NCBI GenBank assembly: GCA_964019415.1
Contig: OZ025878.1
Coordinates: forward strand, 8,005,995-8,069,994
DNA: 64,000 nt
Direction of reading: 5' to 3'
Source of the DNA: Ianthella basta
Lineage: Eukaryota; Porifera; Demospongiae; Verongiida; Ianthellidae
Part shown: piece by piece, positions 1 to 56,500 of the stretch
Layout: every line of letters begins with the position of its first letter
How positions within the stretch are numbered: the first letter of the stretch is position 1
Notes under the pieces: model-generated
Databases searched by the model: none
Seen by the model: only the letters and a program-made list of their open reading frames with translations
What the model was told of the DNA's origin: nothing
Made by a program: the position numbers and the translations under genes

Positions 1-345
1 ATGCAAGAGGTACGTACCATGACAAGGTCCCATTCCCAGTCAATACAACAGGTACCATGACAAGGTCCCATTCCCAGTCAATACAACAGGTGCCATGACA
101 AGGTCCCATTCCCAGTCAATACAACAGGTGCCATGACAAGGTCCCATTCCCAGTCAATACAACGGGTGCCACGACAAGGTCCCATTCCCAGTCAATACAA
201 CAGGTACCACGACAAGGTCCCATTCCCAGTCAATACAACAGGTACCATGACAAGGTCCCATTCCCAGTCAATACAACAGGTACCATGACAAGGTCCCATT
301 CCCAGTCAATACAACAGGTACCACGACAAGGTCCCATTCCCATCT
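1..345. repeat. 38-bp tandem minisatellite in GTF2H4 intron
   Basis: About nine copies of a 38-bp unit beginning GGTACCATGACAAGGTCCCA. Copies differ by single bases (taccat/tgccat/taccac). The array lies downstream of the last GTF2H4 exon seen, so it is probably intronic. Positions 346-533 show no recognisable exon, only a few CATGTGACC-like repeats. Confidence 0.9.
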
Positions 346-533
346 GGTGGTGGTCACACTACTCCTGTTCCCAACAGACCCCCATGTGGTCACATGACTT
401 ATGTACCTGGTCACATGACCTACTTGGTCACATGACCCACTTGGTTGCATGATCTCAGAGGTACAGTCTAATTCAACAACACAACACCCTATAGACGACA
501 TCTACTGTTGCCATTGGCAACCACAGACCCCAC

Positions 534-15022
<14,489 letters not shown>

Positions 15023-15070
15023 TTTGGGCTTTTAATGTTAAGCGAGTAGGAGCGTTTATTGAATGAAAAC
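15023..15070. promoter_or_regulatory. Divergent GTF2H4/UFSP1 promoter core
   Basis: Only 48 bp separate the two start codons, which face away from each other, so the transcription start sites must overlap or lie inside the opposite 5' UTRs. No TATA box is evident. The region is A/T-richer than its surroundings (TTTTAATG, GCGTTTATTG). Confidence 0.7.
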
Positions 15071-15733
15071 ATGGCTGCTGATTTACGGGCTCTTCTGGCC
15101 TCGGTGGTCCACGAGCCGGAAGCGGCCGTCGTTAAAGGTCCTTGCAGTTTCTACCACTACCTGTGCGACGGCGTGGACGACCGCGGGTGGGGGTGTGGCT
15201 ATCGCAGCCTTCAAACCATGTGCTCTTACGCCTTCAATGCAAGGAGTGTGGTAGACCCTGTAACTCCTGGTGGGCGGGTCCCGAGTATAGCTAAGATACA
15301 AGAGACCCTAGTGAAGGTCGGAGACAAGCCCGCCTCCTTTGCAGGCTCCAGGGAGTGGATTGGCACCGTGGAGGCTGCAGTGGTGATGGACGAGTTGCTG
15401 TCTGTTTCCTGCCGCTTGCTCCACCTGTCCCCTGGGGAGTCACCGGCACACATCGAGACAGCACTGCACGACCACTTTAGGAAGAATGGTGGACCAATCA
15501 TGATTGGAGGGGATGTGGACAATGCGTCAAAGACATTGATTGGTGTTGCTCTTGGAAACGGTATCCAAGCAACAAGACTCCTCATTGCAGACCCCCACTT
15601 TATTGCAGACCAAACTAATTCAGGACATGCCCCCATTCAGTGGGCGGAGTCCAGGGATATTTTTAACTCTGACTCATTTTACAATTTCTGCCTTCCCCTG
15701 CTGGTCAGTGTGGACCAGGATGGACAGTGTTAA
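15071..15733 (+). CDS. UFSP1: UFM1-specific protease (peptidase family C78), UFSP1-type
   Basis: A 220-residue cysteine protease with a single exon. UFSP enzymes mature the ubiquitin-like UFM1 precursor and remove UFM1 from substrates in cytosol and at the ER. The visible C78 signature includes FYHYLCDG (Tyr30), the catalytic Cys box RGWGCGYRS with C42, and the Asp-Pro-His motif D174/P175/H176 in LLIADPHF. Other family blocks are KPASFAGSREWIG, GGPIMIGGD and FNSDSFYNFCLPLL. The short N-terminus without the extra UFSP2 domain points to UFSP1. I chose the ATG at 15071; the upstream in-frame codons lack an ATG. The neighbour GTF2H4 is transcribed in the opposite direction 48 bp away. Confidence 0.93.
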   Translation: MAADLRALLASVVHEPEAAVVKGPCSFYHYLCDGVDDRGWGCGYRSLQTMCSYAFNARSVVDPVTPGGRVPSIAKIQETLVKVGDKPASFAGSREWIGTVEAAVVMDELLSVSCRLLHLSPGESPAHIETALHDHFRKNGGPIMIGGDVDNASKTLIGVALGNGIQATRLLIADPHFIADQTNSGHAPIQWAESRDIFNSDSFYNFCLPLLVSVDQDGQC

Positions 15734-16692
15734 CTTGAATGTGATGTGTGTTGACATGGCTTTAACCTGTGACAGTTGCTGTGTGTGTGTGTGTAGTATA
15801 AGGGGAAGCAGCTAGCTAGCTAGTGGGTTAGATGATGCTTTGTGCTCCTCTTGTGCTAGTCTGACGTAGCCACGAACCCCTTTCCTGCCTCCGTTTTGTC
15901 TGTGATGTCATGTTCCTACCTCCCAATGGCATCGCAGACAAAATGGAGGCAGAAAAGGGGGCGTGGCACTGCAAGGCCTGCTTCCAGGCCCTCTCTTTAC
16001 ACATCAGAGCTGTAACAGTTAATTGTGATGCTTTATACAGGTGTGGGTGCTATAGGTGGGAGAGAGACGTGGCACTGCGACTGTGTGTGTAGGAAGTGGT
16101 ACATCAGTGAGTGTCCAGCCATGTATGATGTGTGCACACACACACACACACGCATGCATGCACACACACTCCCTAGTGATCTGAAAGCAATACAAGGTTT
16201 GTTCTGTAATCAATGCTGCAGTAGATTGCCAATAACTGACTTGGTGAGGAACAGTAACAGTAGAGTGGAGTAGGAACATGACTACAGCAAACTAAACACT
16301 TTCTCTTTCAGACAAAGTTAATCTTGACTCGATGCACAGGTCTTGACTAATCTTGACTCACGCAGTCACACAGTTGAGATACGTACAAAAAGTATTCGTA
16401 ATACAATTACATTTACTATATTATGTACCATTGTTAGAATAATGAATCCCATCACCAGCACAGAGCTCTTATAAAAGCACCACTGCATGTACAGTGTACT
16501 AGTGTACGTGGCCCACAGTGCAGTTAGGGTCTGTCCTTGGAAGAACAGGGACACTGTCAGAAGGGTGTCCAGGTCTGGTAGGAGACTCAACTCACTCAGA
16601 GGGTGTACATACGTCTGTGTGAAGGGGAAAGTCGGAATAGTTTACATCTTGTTGCTCACTTCTTAAATTGTCATCCTGCACTCCTGCTAGCA
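15734..16692. other. Intergenic, UFSP1 3' flank to two-TM gene
   Basis: This contains a short GT run (15780-15795), a foldback element (15869-15967) and a CA run near 16138. No further coding sequence was recognised. Confidence 0.6.
15869..15967. mobile_element. MITE-like foldback element
   Basis: The arms 15869-15907 and 15930-15967 are inverted copies. The left starts GCCACGAACCCCTTTCCTGC and includes CCTCCGTTTTGTCTGTGATG; the right starts CATCGCAGACAAAATGGAGG and ends GGGGGCGTGGC. A 22-bp spacer separates them. A few mismatches show age. There is no coding capacity and no clear target-site duplication. Confidence 0.6.
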
Positions 16693-17352
16693 ATGGCAGA
16701 TGACTGCCCAGAGCCATACCCTGAGAAGCAGCAGCCCATGGCCCCCCCGCCGTATTGCCAAGAGAATTCCTTAAAGCCGCTGCCCACAGGGCAGTACGCG
16801 ACAGCAGCGATGTATGGCCAGACAAGAACCATTATAATACCAGTGGCAGCCTCTAATGTATCACAGCAGGCCGTGGGGCAGCAGTTCACTGCGATAGCCA
16901 AGATCTCCTATATACTCTCCATAATGATGCTGACATTTGCAGCATTCAGCTGTATCCCACTCATCTGCAATGCGCCTGCCCTCATACTGTCCTGCAAGGC
17001 CCTGCAGGGCACAGGGAACAAGGAGAAGAGATATGCACGCATCAGCATTGGACTGAATGTGGCAGCCATTACAACTATGGTGATTATTGCTAGCATTGTT
17101 ACCCCTGTTTCCATTGTCTCTACTGGATCTCGTGCCTCGTACTCCTCCTACCTCGGGCGCTACTACTCTCCCACAACCTCCAGCTACTCTCCCACCACCT
17201 CTAGCTCTTATCGCTCCTGCCCCCCCTACTACTCCTCCACATATGGTACCTACTGCACAGCCTACAGATACTCCACCAGAAGCAGCTGCAGGTACTCCGC
17301 CAGCTACCGCTACAGCCGCTACAGCAGATATGGCAGGTACTGCCCCACCTAG
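16693..17352 (+). CDS. Two-TM protein with Ser/Tyr/Cys-rich tail, paralogue
   Basis: An intronless gene of 219 residues, paralogous to 11020-11637. The N-terminus is Pro-rich with a PPPY motif (residues 18-21), a possible WW-domain ligand. A long hydrophobic stretch (about 71-102, SYILSIMMLTFAAFSCIPLI) is followed by the loop GTGNKEKRYARISIG and TM2 (about 117-137, VAAITTMVIIASIVTPVS). The tail is rich in Tyr/Ser/Arg with regularly spaced Cys and contains YSPTTSSYSPTTSS. N-termini differ completely between the paralogues, while the tail and ~190 bp of 3' flank are almost identical. The CD225/dispanin assignment is only suggestive. Confidence 0.72.
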   Translation: MADDCPEPYPEKQQPMAPPPYCQENSLKPLPTGQYATAAMYGQTRTIIIPVAASNVSQQAVGQQFTAIAKISYILSIMMLTFAAFSCIPLICNAPALILSCKALQGTGNKEKRYARISIGLNVAAITTMVIIASIVTPVSIVSTGSRASYSSYLGRYYSPTTSSYSPTTSSSYRSCPPYYSSTYGTYCTAYRYSTRSSCRYSASYRYSRYSRYGRYCPT

Positions 17353-18065
17353 GTAGCCAGGGGACAGAGCAGGCCATGCAGGTGCAACAACAGTCAACTC
17401 AAACAGTGTGTGTGTGTGTAAGTTAGGACACATTGAGTGCATGCAGTGTGTGGTGGTCCAGTGTGAACAGTCTACGACCACATTAGGGTAGAGACTAGCA
17501 ATATAGGCTGCAGCATGGCAGTGGTCAGAGGTGCACTGTTAGTGCATAGAGGACATACTACACTTTGGTATACTTGTACATCTTTAATCATTCAGTATAT
17601 CTGTGAGTGCAACACGTTCAAGTAGAGCCCATGTGGGCTGCATGGACTAACAGCTGAAGAATTCAAAGGCAACACCAATTCTTATACAGTAACTATAGTC
17701 ACATGGTGCATGCAAAGTGTCCGCATGCAGACAATAAGACAGTGCTTACTTTAACTTCTTGTTACATCTATTGTTGAGCTTATAGGGTTTGCATCCATGC
17801 AAGTTAGTGCAAGTTAACTGTACGTAAAACAAGTCTGCAGATGTGTGTGCATCGCTGGTAGGCATGACTGGGTGGAACATGGGAGATGATTGATGAGGAA
17901 TAAAATTATGATTAAAGCTACAATGAGTACGTAATTAGAATTACCTCATTTGCAGTATTTACAGCTTTGAAATGACAATTGTCAAATGATGACAGTTACA
18001 AATCTCTATAAAAGGCTATTAATCTAAAACATGTAGGGATGGACGTCTGTGCTGCCCCTGTTGCC
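17353..18065. other. 3' UTR of two-TM paralogue and convergent intergenic region
   Basis: The first ~190 bp match 11638-11832. The remainder separates two convergent genes and carries AATAAA-like sequence (GGAATAAAATTATG near 17899), a possible polyadenylation signal. No gene seen. Confidence 0.6.
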
Positions 18066-38721
<20,656 letters not shown>

Positions 38722-39231
38722 CTTCTCTGTCAGTATAGCGTACACTGAATGGGTCCTTTCGGAATGGACGTCAGCGGATTCTTAAAGCTTGCGATGCATT
38801 CATGGAACGACATGAGAAGCCTTACATAGCTGGTGCTGTGACGTGAGCAGCCATAGAGTTACATCAGCAACGTTACAGGTAACGCTGTTCACGATCAAGA
38901 GTGCAAGAGAGCTGTGCACGTCAGGACAGCTGTGTGCACGTGCACCATGGGGGATGAAGGGGGCTGGGCGCGACAGACAGGATCACACTGATGCAGCCAG
39001 CTTTGATCGCCGCTTGCTATGATGTGTGGGGACCATGTCCCGCCACTCCGTGCTCGAAGTGTACTAGTCGTCTCCCAACCACGTGATGTCACGTGACACA
39101 GTACAACTAGGAAATTAAAGTCTACCAAAGTTCAGTTTTTAGATTTACATCCTTTGGCCTCATATGCTACAACAGTCAACTAAAGCAGTATATACAGTGC
39201 ACACACTTGAGCTCGCTGAGTGTGTGTGCCG
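38722..39231. other. Upstream region of first Calx-beta gene / 3' flank of oxidase gene
   Basis: A 510-bp spacer between two head-to-tail genes. It should contain the polyadenylation site of the oxidase gene and the promoter of the Calx-beta gene. GTGACGTGAGC and CCACGTGATG-type motifs (CACGTG at about 39080) are present. No coding sequence seen. Confidence 0.6.
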
Positions 39232-50425
<11,194 letters not shown>

Positions 50426-50551
50426 CTTGAAGCACAAAAATAATAAATTACGTCATCTGTCAACTTCAGTGAAAAATAAAGGTTTCGTACAAAAATATTA
50501 ACCGAATTGTCCACAACGCGCATCCAACGCTACATGCATTGTTGTCCTGTT
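50426..50551 (-). promoter_or_regulatory. 126-bp spacer carrying the oxidase promoter
   Basis: The stop codon of the second Calx-beta gene and the start codon of the oxidase gene are 126 bp apart on the same strand. AATAAA occurs on both strands within this interval (for example AAAAATAAAG near 50473). The polyadenylation site of one gene and the promoter of the next must share the spacer, or the two transcripts overlap. Confidence 0.6.
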
Positions 50552-53500
50552 CTAACAAGTAGAGCTGTTGAACCTGCTGTACGCGTAGATGGGCTGGAAG
50601 AGGCCATCAACAATGTAGTCAGTGTAAAAACCTTGGATGACAGGGTCATTGGGACTCCCCCTCAACTCCCGCAGTGACCCACCCTGGAAGTTGCCTGCAA
50701 AGAGACATGGTGTCTCCACATTCTCCCATGTGTGGGGGCCATACTCAGCTACAAATCGCCGTGGTGCCGAATCAGGTGGGGTCACCGTGACAACAAAGTA
50801 ATCGCTGACCAGTTGGCCACTCCCTGAGCCATAGTCGTCCTCAAACAAATCCACTGATGTTGGAATATTCCAGAACTGACCTAATTATACAAACAAGAGA
50901 GATAGGATGAATTGGGACATGTTTCATAAAGCCCATGAGTAGAACAACCCTCCCTCCCCTCCCTCACCCAGCACTCCGTGTGAAGTTGGTCGCAAGTTCA
51001 GTCCTCTGGACACAACCAACTTGAGCATGCTCTGACTGGACACGCTCTGACAGACTGCCCACATGACCAGGTCCGTGCCATCACAGTTGGGCACTGACAT
51101 CCTCACATACCGCCCACTCCTCATCACAGTGATCCCGTCGTCCCTAACAACACCACTCACTGTTTCATTGTCGTAAAAGGCCACACAACCCTTCAATGCA
51201 ACCTCAATTAAGTGACACTGGCTGTTGCCAATGGCAACCACTCCCACACCATCAATGACATTGGTGAGTGCATCGACTGCAGTGTAGTGCACATTGACGG
51301 AGACACACTCGTCAGAGATGTAGTTGAAGAAGGTGTTGTTGAGGCCATGGAACTCCAGACAGAGGGAGGCACTGGCGAACCGGCTGTCTATGTTGCCAGG
51401 CAACAGGAGGGGGACTGTAAGCAGTGGGTCGGATATGACTGTGTCATTTCTCAAGGCCGCTGGGGTGGAAGAAAAAGTGGGAATGGGAATAAGACTACCA
51501 ACTACGTTCATACTTTATACTCAAATACAGTTGCATCCATTTTATACACAGTTTGGCACATGTACACTGCTCACCACACTCTGGCCTTGCCGGTCTGAGT
51601 GTAGTGCTCTCGGGGGGCACTCGATAGCTCTGGGCCACTCGCTCCACGCCCCTCCTGCCCCCAGTGGGGCCCTGCCCCGCTCTGTCCACCAGGCTGCCGA
51701 GCATGTCCCCACAGAGCCCACACAAGGAGGGCGTGAGTGAGGAGGTACTGGATAGGCGGACAGTCAGTGAGCCGTTAGCAAACTGCACCGTCAGTCCGAG
51801 GGAGGGCACATCCAGCTCCTGGCTGCTGTCTGCTTCAATGGTGGTCAGAGAGCTGTTGACCATGACGGCCGCTCCCTCCACACTGAGGTCACTGCCAAAG
51901 TCTGCATAGACCCTTAGCTCCCTACTGTCGTTGCAGAGGGACACAAGCTCGTATTCACAAGAGGACACAAAGGAGTACTCAGCAGGGGAGGGGTCCACAG
52001 TGGGGTGGAAGGGGGCGATGACACCGGAGCCCCGGGCAATGCACTGAATGTCACCTCCAAGGATAGGGTCCAGGATGACCACTGTGGCGGGTGGGCCGGC
52101 TCTGACATTAGAGCGGTTTGTAGTGAGTCGTAAGGTGAAGTTTTCACTGCCTTCTGGCATACTGTCTGAGACCAAAGGGATAGTGATGCTGAAGCTTGAC
52201 CTTCCAATGCCTGCAACTAGCACCGTGGAGGTCCGGTTGTCAGCAGGCACTGTGTCCACAAAATTAATGACCACGTTATACGGTCCAGGAAAAAAGTCAA
52301 GAGTTGCTGAGTGGCAGGAATGTATGTGGGGGGTGGAGGGGAGGGTGGACAGTATACACCAAGTACTTGTGACTGTGTGTGTGTATGACTGCCTGTGCAT
52401 GTGCCATCAGCATACCGACAGCGGTTCCATTCTCAGCTTCTATGACAATTGGTATCCGAAGTCCAGGTTCCACAGTGACGTTATCAGGAATGATGACATT
52501 AACAGTGACAACAACCTCACCGTCACCTTCGTCCACCTCAAGTAGTGTATTCTCAAATGCCATAGTGACAACTATATAACACAACCAAGAACAATGCGTC
52601 CTTAGCACACAACTGAGGCTGCCACCGGACAACAGTGCTAGAGAAACAAACCTTCATTGTCTCTGATAGCCACTGTCACATTACTTATCTCCTTCATGCT
52701 CTCCCCCACCACCGTCACAGAAGATGGAACTCCATCTAGTGAGATGTCAAAGTACTCCTCTGGCTCTTCCAGGATGCTGTCATCAAGGATACTGATGGTG
52801 AAGGTCATGGTGAACGGCCCATCCGTGAAGAAGGTAACGCTCTGAGGAGTGCTGTCGTAGTCGATACCTCCTGCAGTAAGAAGACATCTAACCCTAACCT
52901 GGCAATAAGCACCATAGGACTAACCCCTCCCACCCGCTGACACACCTTCAGCTGTGATGGGTCGTGTGCGCAAGGTGAGACTGATGGGGGCAGCAAACCC
53001 TGGTCCAATGGTGAGTGTGACTGTCACCTGGCTACCCTCAGAGAAGGTGGTGTTGTCCACTGTGAAGACGAGCTGTCTCATAGCTGCAGCAGGGCAGGGA
53101 GGGCAAGGGGGAGGGGCAGGGAGGGCATGGGGGGGGGGGGGGGGGGTCAGGGAGGAGAAAGTAGGGGGAGAGGGAAGGGGAACAGGGAGACAGGGGTTAG
53201 GGAGGACAGGGAGGGGAACAGGGGGACAGGGGTTAGGGAGGGGGCAAGCGGACAGGGATGGGGGACAGGGACGGGGGACAGGGAGGACAGGTAGGGGGTC
53301 AGAGAGGATGGGGGCAGCCATACAGCTGAGATCATTTCACTCTGAAGAGGAGCACACACTCACTGTCATCATCCAAGATAATTGCGATGGCATTTGTGAT
53401 TGTGCCCAGTGACACCGCACCGTCAGGATTGCCTGTCAGGTCCAGGCCAAGAGCAATGCTGTCATTGCTCTCGGGAAAGTCATCATTAAACACAGTGATG

Positions 53501-56500
53501 TTAAAATGGACCACTGGCTCTGTGACGTGGAGGGAGATGGACTGCCGAAGATAGTCCTCTGAGTTGGCTGTCCGGTCTGACATGTGGACCACTGCTTGCA
53601 AGCCGGCAGGAGGCCTGCCGTCAAGGAGAAGTGTGACTTGAATGAACTCTTTGTACTCCTCATTTGAGTACAGGTCTTGACTAAACCCGATGGTGACCAC
53701 TGCAGGGAGGGCGAGAGGAGCTTTAGTTAGCCATGCTCTGCACACCACCTCACTGTGCACTGCCACTGGCAACACTGCCCACTTTCATCATCCAGGATGG
53801 TCACAGCCACAGTCGTGTTCTCCCCTTCCCTCATGTTGGCCAAGTCTGGAAGGCTCAAGTACACCGAGAAGACGCTGTTGCCTTCGGCAATGTCATTGTC
53901 AAGTATCTCCACTACCACGCTGGCCTGCCTTGCTCCAGGGCCCAGTTCAACACTTGGAGTGTGGAGGATGTAGTGGGTGCCCGCTGTGGGGGGTGGGAAC
54001 AGAGCTTCACAGCACCCACTGAGCTAACACAACTAGCCACGAGCCAGGCCTCACAGCTCCTGGTGTTTGCCCTGTGCTGTGTGACACAGTTACCACTCAC
54101 CCACGGCAGTGCTGTCGTTAGCTAGGATGGCCAGTGTGAAGCCAAACCCAAGCTCCTTGTCCACAGCTACCACAACGGTGATGTTGCCAGCGTCCTCAGA
54201 CACATCCACATGGCCCACTGTGAAACTGACAAAGGCAGCTACATGGAGAAGAACACCCATCAGGTAAATGGTTCCATGGACACATGCAGGGGGTTAGGGT
54301 CCTCCCATTCCCTCCCCCTCTCCTCCCTCTCCCCTCCCCTCCCCTCTCCCCTCCCCTCCCCCTCTCCTCCGCTCCCCTCCCCCTCCCCCTCTCCTCCACT
54401 CCCCCTCTCCTCCCCATCCCTCCACAAACTTCTACTCACAGTCGTCATCCACGATAGTCACAGTGGCACTGCTGATCCCTCCAACCCTGAACCCCAGGGC
54501 AGCTGACACTGCACTAACTGACAGTGAGACTGCAAAGGTCTCATTGTTTTCCAACACACTGTCATCAGTGATGGAGATGTTCGTAGCATGGCGCCGCACA
54601 CCAGGTGTCAAACTAAGCTCGGTGCTATCACCAGCAACGTCAGAGCCACCTGAGGACAAGCGCAGTACTGAAGCATATCATGCATTGCAACATTGGTCCG
54701 TTTGCACTCAACCCACCTGCTGTGAGCAGCGTTATGTTCAACACCACAGCTCCAGTGACTGTGAAGTCAGCTCTATCAGTCAGCACATACACTGTTAGCA
54801 CCTCTTTGCCTTCAACCACTGAATACACGCGCTCCTCCAGGGACACGTCAATCACTGACAGAGGACAGAAAACATGTGGCACACGTAGTCTGGCGGGAAA
54901 TGGCTGTCTCAAATATACTCACCATCATTGGAGTCAGTTGTAATGATTACCATGGCAACATCAGGCTCCTTCACCTCTACCTTCCTGTTGTCAACCTCCT
55001 CGTTTGAGACAATCTCCAGCTCAAACACTTCGTTCCCCTCCAAGATGGTGTCATTGATGATGTGGATAGCAGCCACAGTGGAAAACGGCTCCGAGCCGGG
55101 TTGGAAGGTGACAGACATAGTTGCATTGTCATAGTCTGCAGCTGTAGACAGCAGATGAGCACAGTGTCATGTGACAAGCATGTGACCACTGGGAGATGGC
55201 AAGGCTTACCAGTGGCCAAGTTAGTCCCAGTGGGTGGTGAGGCGGAGGGGAGTGGCCTGATCTTCATGGTGATGGGGTACTGGATGAGTTCAGTGTTAGC
55301 GTTCTGCTCCAACAGACTGAGTGGGCTGGAGATGAGGAGCCGCACTTCCAATGTACTACCTTCAGCAGCTGAGTACATGGCTGACTCAAATGTGACACAC
55401 AGTCCTGAGCAGGATCAAGGTATATAGAGCAGGGAGGGGGAGTGGGGGGGGGGGGGGGGGGGGCAGGTTGGTTGACAGCAGTGAGGAGGGGACAAAACGA
55501 CTACACCACAGTCAAGCACACACAATGTGGACTGTCCTGCGTACCATCATTGTCTCCAATTATAGCCAAGAGCTCATTGATGCCTGTTTTGACCACAAGA
55601 AAGTTGTTGTCCTCTGGAGGCAGCAGTTTGAGCTCAACATAGAAGTCCTCCTCCCCTTCATTGATCAAGTCATCCTCAGCACGAATCAACACCTCCACAC
55701 TTGTGCCATTTTGGCTCAGAGTGACAACCTGGGCAATGTCCTCAAAGTCATCAACAGCTACAGTGTGTGTGGAGGGAGAGAGGGAGGGAGGGAGGGAGGG
55801 AGAGAGGGAGGGAGGGAGGGGCTGTGTGACTGCTACTGCTGTAGACCTAGCTGAGTTCACCTCTCCACTCTCTCACCATCAGCTGTACCACTCCTGACCG
55901 TCACTCTCACTAGGAAAGGTGCAGTGAAGGCTCCCTCAGGTGACACCTGCACTATCAAACTGCGACCTTCTGTCACAGACTTCTGGTCTGTTGCCAAGGA
56001 AACAACCACTGCATCGTCATCGTCAATCACAACCGTCATCACCTGTTGTTGTCCAAGAACCACTGGAAACTCTAAAACTGATGACTGAATGGACAACATC
56101 AACATAAATGTCTCTCGAGTCTCAGAGACACTGTCATCAATGATGGGGATCATCACAATGGCCACAGTCTCATTAGGGGGGAAATCTGCAAACAGCCTTG
56201 CGTCGGCAAAGTCAAGCCCAGCTGTGGGGGTGGAAACACAACACCAGTCACTTCACCGCAGTGCTGTCCACCTCCGCTGCACCCACCTACGGCTGACCCT
56301 GAGGAGGGAACAACCCTCACACCATAAGGTAGCTGTGAGGTTGTGTTAGCTACCAGTTGGATGAGGACCATTTCCTCTGCCTCATTCACTGTCACTGTTA
56401 AACTGAAAAATTCCACACTGACATCTGTGTGGTTTGGGGGAGGGGGAGGGGGAGGGGTGAGTGTGGGGGAGGGGCAAGGAGGGGAGGGGTGGGTGTAGTT

